DNA from: Marinobacter lutaoensis | GTDB lineage: Bacteria; Pseudomonadota; Gammaproteobacteria; Pseudomonadales; Oleiphilaceae | Length of the DNA: 64,000 bases | Direction of reading: 5' to 3' | Assembly: GCF_001981305.1 (NCBI RefSeq) | Contig: NZ_MSCW01000004.1 | Coordinates: forward strand, 124,001 to 188,000 | Shown here: piece by piece, positions 1 through 8,659 of the stretch | Layout of the letters: each line of letters opens with the position of its first letter | Numbering within the stretch: position 1 is the first letter of the stretch | Notes under the pieces: generated by a model | The model's database searches: none | What the model saw: only the letters and a program-made list of their open reading frames with translations | What the model was told of the DNA's origin: nothing | Made by a program: the position numbers and the translations under genes

Positions 1-44
1 CAACACGCCGGGGGCAGGGGTACGTGTTCAATGCTAAGCGTTAA
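1..44 (+). CDS. OmpR-family response regulator, C-terminal end only (partial)
   Basis: Read from base 3, the first bases encode TRRGQGYVFNAKR and a TAA stop at 42-44. RGQGY(V/L)F is the usual end of the winged-helix DNA-binding domain in OmpR/PhoP regulators. The gene overlaps the start of the histidine kinase by 14 bp, which is typical of a co-translated two-component pair. The rest lies outside the window, so only the family and the pairing can be stated. Confidence 0.75.
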   Translation, partial: TRRGQGYVFNAKR

Positions 45-1359
45 AAAGCCAACTTCGGTAAAAGGCATGTTACTAGCACTGTTACTGCCGGCCGGAATAA
101 CTCTGATGGGGGTTGCCTGGTTTGTTCATGGTTTGCTCCTGGAGCGCATGTCGCGGGAGTTTCTTGAAAGCAGATTGAAAGACGAAGCGGCCTTTCTGGA
201 ACATCAAATTCGGGACGTCGAAGGCCGCATCGAATTGATCCGAACGGGTGACTACTTCCAAGATGTTTTTCATCATGCTTTTGCGATCCGAACGCCAGAA
301 CAGACGATCGTTGCACCGGACACCTGGGAACCTTTATTGACACCACTACTCGACCGCGAAACGGATGGAGCCCAACGCCTGGAAGACATCGACACCGACA
401 ACCGCCCCGTGGATATCCTCGCTTTCCGCCAGTCTTTCTGGGTGAACGAAACGCCCGTCGTCGTGATCGTGTCGGAAGATCTGGAGGCCCTGAAACGCAG
501 CCAGGCTGAGCTCCACGCCTGGACGGCGGTGGTGTCGGTGCTATTGATCGTGCTTCTGGTTGCTGTTATTTGGATTGGCATCACATTGTCGTTACGTCCC
601 GTGGTAACGTTGAAAAGGGCATTGAGAAAGTTGCAGGACGGCGAAATCTCCCGGATCACTGTTCAATCACCCGACGAGTTTCTGCCACTGGTTCTTCAGC
701 TAAATCAGTTGCTTGATTCTCTGGACAAACGGTTAGAGCGTTCTCGAGAAGCTCTTGCAAACTTGTCTCACAGTGTCAAAACGCCCATAGCAGCTGTCCG
801 GCAGATACTGGTGGACGATGATCGCCCATTGCCGAGCGAACTGAGGCACCAGCTGGCGATCCGTCTCAGCGACATCGACAAGCAGCTGGAGGCGGAAATG
901 CGTCGCAGCCGCTTTGCCGGCCCCCAGGTGGGGAATACCGCGTATCCCGTCAAACAGGCTCGGGACCTGCTGTGGATGTTTGGTCGGCTGTATCCGGACA
1001 AGTCGTTCGAACTGTCCAGCTCAATTTCTGAAGATAGCCGTTGGCCGATAGAGGAGCACGATCTAAACGAAGTGCTGGGTAACCTGCTTGACAATGCAGG
1101 AAAATGGGCATCGTATTGTGTAGAGCTTTCGCTGAAGCAAATTGGTGACGTAAAACAGATCATCGTGACGGATGACGGCCCAGGCGTCGATAAGGATGAT
1201 TTGTCCAATCTCGGCCAAAGAGGGCGTCGACTTGACGAGCAAACACCCGGCCACGGGCTCGGTCTTGCAATCGTACGAGAGATAGTCGCTCGCTATAGCG
1301 GCAAAATCCGTTTTGCGACAGAGCCGCGCGGAGGGTTGCGAGTAACTGTCGAGTTATAG
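31..1359 (+). CDS. PhoQ-like sensor histidine kinase
   Basis: Membrane sensor kinase of 442 aa, partner of the regulator ending at base 44. There is one TM near residues 13-35, a periplasmic sensor of about 125 aa, a second TM near 164-188, then a HAMP linker. The H-box LSHSVKTP has the phospho-acceptor His near 247. The N-box (GNLLDNAGKW, about 350), DDGPGV and GHGLGLAIV ATP-binding motifs are intact. The H-box and N-box variants resemble PhoQ more than EnvZ, but the sensor domain gives no ligand, so no symbol is assigned. Base composition is clearly less GC-rich than everything to the right, which suggests acquired DNA or an island edge. Confidence 0.88.
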   Translation: MLSVKKPTSVKGMLLALLLPAGITLMGVAWFVHGLLLERMSREFLESRLKDEAAFLEHQIRDVEGRIELIRTGDYFQDVFHHAFAIRTPEQTIVAPDTWEPLLTPLLDRETDGAQRLEDIDTDNRPVDILAFRQSFWVNETPVVVIVSEDLEALKRSQAELHAWTAVVSVLLIVLLVAVIWIGITLSLRPVVTLKRALRKLQDGEISRITVQSPDEFLPLVLQLNQLLDSLDKRLERSREALANLSHSVKTPIAAVRQILVDDDRPLPSELRHQLAIRLSDIDKQLEAEMRRSRFAGPQVGNTAYPVKQARDLLWMFGRLYPDKSFELSSSISEDSRWPIEEHDLNEVLGNLLDNAGKWASYCVELSLKQIGDVKQIIVTDDGPGVDKDDLSNLGQRGRRLDEQTPGHGLGLAIVREIVARYSGKIRFATEPRGGLRVTVEL

Positions 1360-1602
1360 AGAAGCTGATACCTATGGAGTTCTTGCCTAGGCAGTCCAAC
1401 TCCCACCGATAAAACAGTAGCCTAAACCCTTGGGTTGCTTGAGCACTCGAATGTGAAGTTCCTTCCAGTGGGATGGTCCAGAATCAGGATTCCGTTGCGG
1501 GACCGCCGCTCGTAAATCGTTCCTGCGCCTGAAAAACAGTGCTTCACAATTTATTGAGAAAATCGATGTATAAAGCGATGCTAACGAGTGTGGGAACCAG
1601 TT

Positions 1603-1676
1603 TGGAGCGGGTGAAGGGAATCGAACCCTCGTATGCAGCTTGGGAAGCTGCCGTTCTACCATTGAACTACACCCGC
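1603..1676 (-). tRNA. glyU: tRNA-Gly(CCC)
   Basis: The minus strand folds as a cloverleaf: acceptor GCGGGTG pairs with CACCCGC, the D-arm contains AGTTCAATGGTAG, and the T-arm is GAGGGTTCGATTCCCTT. The anticodon stem GCAGC/GCTGC encloses loop TTCCCAA, giving anticodon CCC. The discriminator is U and CCA is encoded. It closely matches the E. coli glyU pattern. The 3' end points left, toward the lower-GC kinase region. Confidence 0.95.
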
Positions 1677-1747
1677 CTGAGTGTTCACCGCGTGTGAAAT
1701 ATACGCGCACAGCCCGGGGTCGGGCAAGTCTTCTGTCTGGAGTGTGA

Positions 1748-3472
1748 ATGGATCCAACCCTCACCCTGATCGGTGCCATGATGCTGGTGATCAGCATCGT
1801 GCTCAGTCCGCTGTCGAGCCGGCTCGGCATGCCGGTGCTGCTGATCTTTCTTGCCGTGGGAATGATCATGGGCGAGGACGGCCCGGGGGGGATCGAATTC
1901 GACAATTTCCAGTTGGCGTTCGTGGTCGCCAACCTGGCCCTCGGCGTGATCCTGCTCGACGGCGGCATGCGGACCCGGGCCCAGACCTTCCGGGTCGGCC
2001 TGCGGCCGGCCCTGGTGCTGGCCACGGCCGGGGTGTTCATGACCGCCCTGGGCGCGGCGCTGGTGGCTTGGTGGGTGTTCGACCTGTCCTGGCTCACCGC
2101 CCTGCTGATCGGGGCCATCATTTCCTCCACCGACGCCGCTGCGGTGTTTTCCCTGCTGCAGGGGCGTGGCCTGCACCTGAACGAACGGGTCAGTGCCACC
2201 CTGGAAATCGAGTCCGGCAGCAACGACCCGATGGCCATCTTCCTGACCCTGATGCTGGTGTCGCTGATCGATAACCCCGGCGACGGCGCCTTCTGGTCGG
2301 CCCTGACCATCCTGGTGAAACAGTTTGGCATCGGTGGCATCGCCGGCATCGCCGGCGGTTTCGCGGTGGTCCACCTGGCCAACCGCATCCGCCTGACGCC
2401 GTCGCTCTACCCCCTGCTGGTGGCGGCGGCCGGTATCGCGGTGTTCTCCGCCACCAACGCCCTGGGCGGCTCCGGCTTTCTGGCCATCTATCTGACCGGG
2501 GTGGTCATGGGCAACCGACCGGTGCGGATGATGCCGATGATCCTGCAGGTGCACGACGGCCTGGCGTGGCTGGCCCAGCTCTGCCTGTTCCTGATCCTGG
2601 GTCTGCTGGTCACCCCCTCGGAGCTGCTGCCGCTGGCCGGCAGCGGCCTGGTCCTGGCGCTGGCCCTGATTTTCGTGATCCGGCCGGTGACCGTGTTCGC
2701 CACCCTCTGGCCGTTCGGCTTCAAGCGCCGGGAGCTGGGCTTCATCGGCTGGGTCGGCCTGCGGGGTGCGGTGCCGATCGTCCTGGCCCTGTTCCCGGTC
2801 ATCGCCGGGCTGCCCGAAGCTCAACTGGTCTTCCATGCCGCCTTCTTCATCGTATTGGTGTCACTGGTGGTCCAGGGCACCACCATGGCGCCCCTGGCAC
2901 GCAGGCTGCGCCTGGAAGTGCCGGCCGGCGAGGAGCCCTACCGGCGGCTGCCCCTCGATGCCCCGGCCGCCGGCGAGCACGAACTGATGCTGTTCCCGTT
3001 ACGGGGCAAGAACTGGCAAACACCGCGCCGGCTCGGTCAGTTGCGGTTCCCGGAGGGGGCGACCCTAGCCGGCGTGTTCCGGGACCGCCGCTGCCTGGCT
3101 CCCAAGCGCGACCTTGAGGTCGCCAGCGGCGACGTCATCGCCCTGTTTGCGCCACCCGCCGCGCTGCCCGAGCTGGGCCAGGCCCTCAGTGGCCGACAGG
3201 CACCGGAATACCTGGCGGAACGGGCTTTCTTCGGGGATTTCGTGCTCAACGGCGACGCGCTGCTGGGTGATGTCGAACAGGTGTACGGCATTGAGTTCGA
3301 TGCGCTGTCACCGGACATCACCCTGGCCGAATGCTTTTCCATCAGCACCAAGGGCCATCCGGTGGTGGGTGACACCGTCACCCTGGGCCCGGTCACGCTG
3401 GTGGCCCGGGCCACCGACGCCGACCGGGTCACCAAGGTCGGCCTGAGAATGGACGGTTCACAGAACGGGTGA
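1748..3472 (+). CDS. nhaP2: Potassium/proton antiporter, NhaP2/CvrA type
   Basis: Inner-membrane CPA1 antiporter of 574 aa, predicted to exchange K+ (or Na+) for H+ and so adjust cytoplasmic cation level and volume. The first ~390 residues form about 12 hydrophobic helices with the CPA1 segment SSTDAAAVFSLL. A TrkA-C-like domain follows (about 400-485), then a CorC/HlyC-type C-terminal domain (about 490-570), which is the NhaP2/CvrA domain order and usual length. GGAG precedes the ATG. It stands alone between the tRNA and the L,D-transpeptidase-fold gene. Confidence 0.9.
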   Translation: MDPTLTLIGAMMLVISIVLSPLSSRLGMPVLLIFLAVGMIMGEDGPGGIEFDNFQLAFVVANLALGVILLDGGMRTRAQTFRVGLRPALVLATAGVFMTALGAALVAWWVFDLSWLTALLIGAIISSTDAAAVFSLLQGRGLHLNERVSATLEIESGSNDPMAIFLTLMLVSLIDNPGDGAFWSALTILVKQFGIGGIAGIAGGFAVVHLANRIRLTPSLYPLLVAAAGIAVFSATNALGGSGFLAIYLTGVVMGNRPVRMMPMILQVHDGLAWLAQLCLFLILGLLVTPSELLPLAGSGLVLALALIFVIRPVTVFATLWPFGFKRRELGFIGWVGLRGAVPIVLALFPVIAGLPEAQLVFHAAFFIVLVSLVVQGTTMAPLARRLRLEVPAGEEPYRRLPLDAPAAGEHELMLFPLRGKNWQTPRRLGQLRFPEGATLAGVFRDRRCLAPKRDLEVASGDVIALFAPPAALPELGQALSGRQAPEYLAERAFFGDFVLNGDALLGDVEQVYGIEFDALSPDITLAECFSISTKGHPVVGDTVTLGPVTLVARATDADRVTKVGLRMDGSQNG

Positions 3473-3510
3473 GCGTCGAGAGGTTTTGCCAACTTTCTTA
3501 ACAAAATCGC

Positions 3511-3540
3511 CTAACAGTGGGGCCTTGGCTATGGTATAAA
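3511..3540 (+). promoter_or_regulatory. Candidate sigma-70 promoter for the YafK-like gene
   Basis: CTAACA (3511-3516), an 18-bp spacer and TATAAA (3535-3540) lie 40 bp upstream of the ATG at 3580, in the gap after nhaP2. The match is 4/6 at -35 and 5/6 at -10. It was assigned by eye only. Confidence 0.3.
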
Positions 3541-3579
3541 CACCCCGTCGCGAACATGAAAGATTGGTAAGCTTGTACC

Positions 3580-4140
3580 ATGCGGCTGTCCCGATACCTT
3601 GTCACATGCCTTCTGGGTGCTTTGTCGCTGCTGCCGCTGACCGCTGGCGCGGCGGATCTTCTGGCCCGTGCCGATATGCGCATGCCCACGCCGGACGCCC
3701 TGAAGCCCGAGCGGCTCGACATCAGTCAGGTGCTGGTGCGCAAGTCCGAACGGCGGCTCTACCTGCTGGCCGGCGAGGACGTGGTCCGCAGCTACCGCAT
3801 CTCCCTCGGTGACAACCCTCAGGGGCACAAGCTGTACGAGGGGGACGAGCGCACCCCCGAAGGCGACTATGTGCTGGACTGGCGCAACCCCCACAGCGAC
3901 TTTCACAAGTCGATCCACATCTCCTATCCCAGCCCCAGGGACCGGGAACTCGCCGAGGCCTGGGGCCTGGACCCCGGCGGCAACATCATGATCCACGGTT
4001 TGCCCAACGACGCCGGCGACCTGGCGTTCGCCTACGTCGGTCTGGACTGGACCGACGGCTGCATCGCGGTCACCAATGAGGCCATGGACGAAATCTGGCA
4101 ACTGGTCCCCAACGGAACCCCAATTCGCATCCTGCCGTGA
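3580..4140 (+). CDS. YafK/DpaA-like L,D-transpeptidase-fold protein
   Basis: Protein of 186 aa with an N-terminal signal sequence (cleavage near the AGAAD segment) and a YkuD catalytic fold. The active-site pair is His139 (HGLPN) and Cys161 in TDGCIAVTN. The GCIAVTN form, without the SxGCxR arginine, is that of the YafK group. In E. coli the YafK protein (DpaA, once called LdtF) acts on the Lpp-peptidoglycan link. An Lpp/OprI lipoprotein gene follows 200 bp downstream, which fits a role in lipoprotein tethering. Whether this enzyme forms or cuts such links cannot be told from sequence. Confidence 0.85.
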   Translation: MRLSRYLVTCLLGALSLLPLTAGAADLLARADMRMPTPDALKPERLDISQVLVRKSERRLYLLAGEDVVRSYRISLGDNPQGHKLYEGDERTPEGDYVLDWRNPHSDFHKSIHISYPSPRDRELAEAWGLDPGGNIMIHGLPNDAGDLAFAYVGLDWTDGCIAVTNEAMDEIWQLVPNGTPIRILP

Positions 4141-4201
4141 GACCACCATGACACAACGATTAAGTTGTTGTCATAAGCCAGGAAAATTTACATGTCCTTG
4201 G

Positions 4202-4231
4202 TTAACATTTGGTCTCGGAGTGTTTTACACT
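4202..4231 (+). promoter_or_regulatory. Candidate sigma-70 promoter of the Lpp/OprI gene
   Basis: TTAACA (4202-4207), an 18-bp spacer and TACACT (4226-4231) would start a transcript near 4238 with a 5' leader of about 105 nt. The surrounding sequence is AT-rich for this genome, as expected for a highly expressed lipoprotein gene. A second TACACT at 4288 lacks a recognisable -35. Confidence 0.4.
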
Positions 4232-4342
4232 GTTTCACGAATCCGGTGGTCACAGGGCCTCCGGACCCGTATTTTCGGGAAGTGGTCTACACTTTCACTT
4301 CCAGTACACAGGAAATAACACGAGTAACAAGGGGACTTTACT

Positions 4343-4624
4343 ATGCGTAAACTGACGATCGCTGGGATTGCTCTGGCCACGGCCCTGACTGCAGGTTGTG
4401 CCACCACCGACCAGGCCGCCATCGACGAAGCCAATGCCACCGCCAGCTCCGCCGAGCAAACCGCTGAAAACGCACTGAACACTGCCAACAGCGCGGCCAG
4501 CGCGGCTCGCACCGCCCAACAGACCGCCGAGGAAGCCCTGGCCGCAGCCCGTGCTGCCCAGAAAGCGGCTGACGAAGCCAACGAGCGCGCCAAGCGCATG
4601 CTGCAGAGCGCCAGCCAGAAGTAA
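4343..4624 (+). CDS. oprI: Lpp/OprI-family alanine-zipper outer-membrane lipoprotein
   Basis: Small lipoprotein of 93 aa with a signal peptide ending in lipobox LTAGC (Cys19). An Ala-rich heptad helix with many AAxxA repeats follows, ending in the OprI-like segment DEANERAKRMLQSASQK. The C-terminal Lys is the residue that Lpp uses for covalent attachment to peptidoglycan. Length and ending match Pseudomonas OprI. It is probably among the most abundant proteins of the cell, tying the outer membrane to the wall. It is monocistronic, with a promoter candidate upstream and a strong terminator 15 bp after the stop. Confidence 0.92.
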   Translation: MRKLTIAGIALATALTAGCATTDQAAIDEANATASSAEQTAENALNTANSAASAARTAQQTAEEALAAARAAQKAADEANERAKRMLQSASQK

Positions 4625-4638
4625 GGCGGTCCTGACGC

Positions 4639-4667
4639 AAAAAAAGGCCGGTTCAACCGGCCTTTTT
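4639..4667. terminator. Bidirectional intrinsic terminator between oprI and the slipin gene
   Basis: The stem AGGCCGG / CCGGCCT with loop TTCAA is flanked by an A-run on the left and a T-run on the right, so it can end the lipoprotein transcript (+) and the convergent slipin transcript (-). The slipin stop codon begins at 4667-4669, directly at the edge of the T-run. Confidence 0.9.
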
Positions 4668-5461
4668 CATGGGCTCTCCGACTCGTCCGGTGCCGAAGCG
4701 CCGGTACCTCCCCCCGGTTTCAGAAACGACTTCATCATATCCAGCGGCAGCGGGAACACGATGGTCGAGGTGTTGTTGCTGCTCATGTCGGCCAGCGTCT
4801 GCAGATAACGCAGCTGCATGGCTCCGGAGTTGCTGGACATGACATTCGCGGCTTCCACCAGTTTGCGTGACGCCTGCAGCTCGCCCTCGGCGTGGATCAC
4901 CTTGGCCCGCCGCTCGCGCTCGGCCTCGGCCTGCCGGGCGATGGCCCGGATCATGGACTCATTCAGATCCACATGCTTGATTTCCACGTTGGCCACCTTG
5001 ATGCCCCACTCTTCGGTCTGGGCGTCGATGATCTCCTGGATGTCGGCATTGAGCTTGTCCCGCTCGGACAGCATCTCGTCCAGATCGTGCTTGCCCAGCA
5101 CCGAGCGCAGGGTGGTCTGCGCCAGCTGGCTGGTGGCCGCCATATAGTCTTCCACCCGGATGATGGCGCGCTCCGGGTCCACCACCCGGAAGTACAGCAC
5201 CGCGTTCACCCGCACGGTGACGTTGTCCTTGGAGATGACGTCCTGGCTGGGCACATCCAGGGTGATCATCCTCAGATCAACCCGGACCATCTGCTGGATG
5301 CCGGGGATGACAATGATCAGCCCCGGTCCCTTGACCCCCTGGAAGCGCCCCAGGAAAAACACCACGCCCCGTTCGTACTCCGGCAGGATCTTGATCGCCG
5401 AGCCAATGATGAGCAGCAGCACCACCGTAGGTGCCAGATAGGGAACCAGATCACCAAACAT
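4667..5461 (-). CDS. Slipin (stomatin/prohibitin-like SPFH protein)
   Basis: Membrane-anchored SPFH protein of 264 aa. One N-terminal hydrophobic helix (about 9-30) precedes the stomatin-like core beginning [16 protein letters not shown], then a charged coiled coil (about 180-225, [16 protein letters not shown]). Slipins assemble in lipid microdomains and occur next to NfeD-family proteases, as here: the NfeD gene ends 27 bp upstream on the same strand. The pair is probably an operon for membrane-protein quality control. The C-terminus is Pro/Gly-rich and short. Confidence 0.9.
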   Translation of the reverse strand: MFGDLVPYLAPTVVLLLIIGSAIKILPEYERGVVFFLGRFQGVKGPGLIIVIPGIQQMVRVDLRMITLDVPSQDVISKDNVTVRVNAVLYFRVVDPERAIIRVEDYMAATSQLAQTTLRSVLGKHDLDEMLSERDKLNADIQEIIDAQTEEWGIKVANVEIKHVDLNESMIRAIARQAEAERERRAKVIHAEGELQASRKLVEAANVMSSNSGAMQLRYLQTLADMSSNNTSTIVFPLPLDMMKSFLKPGGGTGASAPDESESP

Positions 5462-5488
5462 ACGGCCTCCTTGTTTTGCCGTGGGATA

Positions 5489-6916
5489 TCAGGCGCCGGC
5501 CTGGCCGTCGCCGCCTGTCAGTTCTACGTTCACGGTCAGACCCTCGACACCGGCCACCCGGACCGTGTCGCCGGCCGACACCGGCTGCCCGCAGCGGGCC
5601 TTCCAGCGCTCGCCGGCCACCTGCACGTGGCCGGCATAGTGGCCGTGTTCCGGCTGAAAATCATCGAGCGCCCGGGCCGTTTGCCCGTACATCTGGTCGC
5701 GGCCGGAAACCGGCGGTCGTCGGCGCAGGCCGATGAAGCGCGTCACCGTCCACAGGATAAAGCCCGCCGCCACCAGCGCCGTGCCACCGATGGTGGGCAA
5801 TGAGATGTCCCGGTGGCTGCCGTCCATCAGAATCACCGAGCCGGCGACAAAGGCCAGAATGCCGCCAATGCCGAGCACACCGAAACTGGGAACAAACGCC
5901 TCGCCGACGATGAACGCCAGCCCCAGCACGATCAGGGCCAGACCCGCGTAGTTCACCGACAGCACCTGGAACGCAAACAGCGCCAGGATCAGGCAGATGG
6001 CGCCGATCACGCCCGGCACCACGGCGCCGGGGTTGGCCAGTTCGAACAGGATGCCGTAGAACCCGATGATCATCAGGAAGTAGGCCAGGTTGGGGTCGGT
6101 GATTACTGACAGCAACCGGGTACGCCAGTCCGGAGCCGAACGCACCAGCGCCAGCCCCGCGGTGGCCAGCGGCCGCTCGCCGGAGGCCATGCGCACCGTT
6201 CGCCCGTCGAGCTGGCGCAGCAGGTCGCCGAGGTCGTTCGCCACCACGTCAATGACCCCAAGCGCCAGAGCCTCCCGGGCACCCAGGTTCACTGCGTCGC
6301 GCACCGCCGATTCGGCCCAGTCGGCGTTCCGGCCGTGGTGTTCGGCCAGCCCCCGGATGTAGCTCACCGCGTCTTCCAGTACTTTGCGCTCCATCGCGGT
6401 GCCACCCCGCCGGGGTTCCGTCGCCTCCCCCGGGCCGGACGGCTCGGAGGCCGGGGTGTCGGTATCCGGTTGCGCCGGTTCCGCAGGCTCGCTGCCCGGC
6501 AAGCCGCCCATCTGGACCGGCGTTGCCGAGCCCAGGTGAGTAGCCGGGGCCATGGCGGCGATGTGGCTGCCGTACAGGATATAGGTGCCGGCACTGGCGG
6601 CCCGGGCGCCCTGGGGCGACACGTAGGTGGCCACCGGCACCCGCGAGGCGAGGATGGCCTTGATGATCCCGCGCATGGACTCCATCAGGCCGCCGGGCGT
6701 ATCCATTTCGATCACCACCAGGGCCATGCCATCGGCCTCGGCCCGCCCGATGCCCCGTGTGACATAGTCCAGGGTAGCCGGGCCGATCGGCCCTGCCACA
6801 GTCAACACCAGTGCCTGGCCACCGCTCTGGGCGCTGGCGGGCACGGTGGCCAGCCCCACCAGCAGCAGACCGAACAAACCGGTGGCTCCCAGCAGCCACA
6901 GACGGATCCTAGCCAT
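5489..6916 (-). CDS. nfeD: NfeD family membrane serine protease
   Basis: Protein of 475 aa in long-form NfeD order: signal peptide (1-29), ClpP-like serine protease domain, four or five TM helices (about 265-385) and a C-terminal OB-fold NfeD domain (about 405-470). The likely nucleophile is Ser108 in ARAASAGTY and the general base is Lys178 in MERKVLEDAVSYIRGL, matching the Ser-Lys dyad known for the archaeal homologue PH1510. A Pro/Glu-rich insert of about 35 aa (138-172) lies between them. The slipin gene follows and is the known partner of this family. Confidence 0.9.
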   Translation of the reverse strand: MARIRLWLLGATGLFGLLLVGLATVPASAQSGGQALVLTVAGPIGPATLDYVTRGIGRAEADGMALVVIEMDTPGGLMESMRGIIKAILASRVPVATYVSPQGARAASAGTYILYGSHIAAMAPATHLGSATPVQMGGLPGSEPAEPAQPDTDTPASEPSGPGEATEPRRGGTAMERKVLEDAVSYIRGLAEHHGRNADWAESAVRDAVNLGAREALALGVIDVVANDLGDLLRQLDGRTVRMASGERPLATAGLALVRSAPDWRTRLLSVITDPNLAYFLMIIGFYGILFELANPGAVVPGVIGAICLILALFAFQVLSVNYAGLALIVLGLAFIVGEAFVPSFGVLGIGGILAFVAGSVILMDGSHRDISLPTIGGTALVAAGFILWTVTRFIGLRRRPPVSGRDQMYGQTARALDDFQPEHGHYAGHVQVAGERWKARCGQPVSAGDTVRVAGVEGLTVNVELTGGDGQAGA

Positions 6917-6960
6917 GCAAGCCCCTCCCTGTCGTTGTCGTGGCGGGCGCGGCGGCGGAC

Positions 6961-8007
6961 TCAGAAGTACAGCTGCTGCTCCGGCGCCGAATGGTCGCCC
7001 GTCGGGTGTTGTTCCACCGGCTCGTCGCCGGCCATACGCGTCAGCTGCTCACCGATCATGGCGGGCAGGCCGTCCGCCCGCTCCACCGCGCGCTCAATGG
7101 CCCGGCGGTTCACCTCCACCGCCGGATGCCGGTCCCGGAACGCCGCCACTTCCGCCAGAACGCGCTGCCAGAGGTGGTCTCGGTCCTCTCTGGAATACTC
7201 CTCATGGGGGCGGTGCACTTCCAGCCAGACCTCTCCCTCGGACAATCCGATCTTGACCGGGTCCCGGATCACCTGAACCGGGGTGCCCTTGTCCACCTGA
7301 TAGACGAACCGGGCAATGTCCTCGTTGTACATGCGGAAGCAGCCATGGCTGACCGGCAGGCCGACACCAAAACGCTTGTTGGTGCCGTGAATGAGGTACC
7401 CCTTTTCACTCAGCAACAGGGCATGGGTGCCCAGGGGGTTGTCCGGGCCCGGCGGCACCATGCGGGGCAGGGGGCGGCCGGAGGCCGCGTATTCGGCGCG
7501 AATGCTGGCAGGCGGGTACCAGGCCGGGGACTCCAACGGCATCACCACCTGGGCATCGGTCAGAGGCGAGGGGTTCTCCTCGGTCCCCACCCCCACCGGA
7601 TAAACCTGCACCCGGCCATCGTCGGTAAAGTAGTAGAGCCGGTACTCCGCCAGGTTGATGACGATGCCGCGCCGCTGCGCTTCGTCGGGGATCACATAGC
7701 GGCGGGGCAGGATAATGGTGGTGCCCTCGCCCGGCAACCAGGGATCCACGCCGGGATTTGCCTTCACCAGCTCCAGATAGCCCAGCGCCAAGCGGTTGCC
7801 GAGGGCGGCGAAGGTGTCTTCGTAGCGGGTGGTGAAGGTTTCCAGGTGCCCCGCCAGATCCCCGTGAATGGTAAACGTGGGCACGCGGGGGCTGCGGTCC
7901 TCGACTGCCAGGCCGTCGTCGTCCGCCACCGCCCCGGCGGTGGCCGTCACCCCCAGCAGGGCTGTCATCATCAGGATCAGACAGGTCCGATACTTGGCAA
8001 ACAACAT
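6961..8007 (-). CDS. L,D-transpeptidase, ErfK/YbiS/YcfS type with LysM-like region
   Basis: Periplasmic enzyme of 348 aa: signal peptide (about 1-27), a LysM-like segment (about 55-103), then a YkuD domain (about 113-245) with the motif pair IHGTN (His207) and SHGCFRM (Cys223), all catalytic residues present. Family members either make 3-3 cross-links or attach Lpp to peptidoglycan. The Lpp/OprI gene and a YafK-like gene lie within 4 kb, so lipoprotein attachment is the favoured guess. The about 100-aa C-terminal tail is acidic and helical. Confidence 0.87.
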   Translation of the reverse strand: MLFAKYRTCLILMMTALLGVTATAGAVADDDGLAVEDRSPRVPTFTIHGDLAGHLETFTTRYEDTFAALGNRLALGYLELVKANPGVDPWLPGEGTTIILPRRYVIPDEAQRRGIVINLAEYRLYYFTDDGRVQVYPVGVGTEENPSPLTDAQVVMPLESPAWYPPASIRAEYAASGRPLPRMVPPGPDNPLGTHALLLSEKGYLIHGTNKRFGVGLPVSHGCFRMYNEDIARFVYQVDKGTPVQVIRDPVKIGLSEGEVWLEVHRPHEEYSREDRDHLWQRVLAEVAAFRDRHPAVEVNRRAIERAVERADGLPAMIGEQLTRMAGDEPVEQHPTGDHSAPEQQLYF

Positions 8008-8065
8008 AGCTCCGTTCCGAGAGTTAAAAGTCGTAAACCCACACCCACCGTGACAGGCACGCCCG

Positions 8066-8635
8066 TCAGGAGTTCACCAGAGCCCCCCACAGGGTCACCA
8101 CGGCCAGCACCACGAACAGCAGACTGGCGCCCACCCGTGCGGTGGCCAGCGGCAGGCGCTCCATCAGCCAGCGACCCGCCATGATAACCGGGACATTGGC
8201 CAGCAACATCCCCACAGTCGTCCCCATGATAACCCAGAATGTCTCGGCGTACCGGGCAGCAAGCACCACGGTCGCCACCTGGGTCTTGTCGCCGATTTCC
8301 GCCAGGAAAAACATCACCGAGGTTGCCATGAACGCCCCCATGCCGAGAAACCGGGAAGATTCGCTGTCGTCCTTGTCCGGAATCAGCAGCCACAGGGCAA
8401 TGGCGATGAAACTGACGGCCAGAATCCAGGGCAACCAGGCGTCAGGCAGCCAGCTCGCCACCCAGGCTCCGATCCAGGCGGACAACGCATGATTCAAAAG
8501 CGTCGCAAGGAGTATGCCCAGGATGATCGGCAGGCGCTGGCCATAGCGGGCGATCAGGAACAGGGACAGCAACTGGGTTTTGTCACCGATCTCGGCAATG
8601 GCGACCGCGAGGGTCGAGGCAAGGAAGGCATCCAT
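8066..8635 (-). CDS. TMEM165/GDT1 (UPF0016) family transporter, probable Mn2+ exporter
   Basis: Integral membrane protein of 189 aa with six predicted helices in two homologous halves, each carrying the family motif EIGDKTQ (first at about 15-21). Members move Mn2+ or Ca2+, and bacterial ones such as MneA export Mn2+. The start MDAF at 8635 is chosen because GGAG lies upstream and because a longer frame, up to 8749, would run through a conserved riboswitch. The Mn-sensing leader upstream makes manganese export the most likely role. Confidence 0.9.
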   Translation of the reverse strand: MDAFLASTLAVAIAEIGDKTQLLSLFLIARYGQRLPIILGILLATLLNHALSAWIGAWVASWLPDAWLPWILAVSFIAIALWLLIPDKDDSESSRFLGMGAFMATSVMFFLAEIGDKTQVATVVLAARYAETFWVIMGTTVGMLLANVPVIMAGRWLMERLPLATARVGASLLFVVLAVVTLWGALVNS

Positions 8636-8659
8636 GAATACGGCTCCAGGGCGGAAGAC

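Noticed and set aside
1360..1602. A gene in the gap between the sensor kinase and the tRNA
   Set aside because: Open frames here run antisense through the tRNA and into the antiporter; no start, ribosome binding site or domain was seen. I see nothing else in this 243-bp gap.
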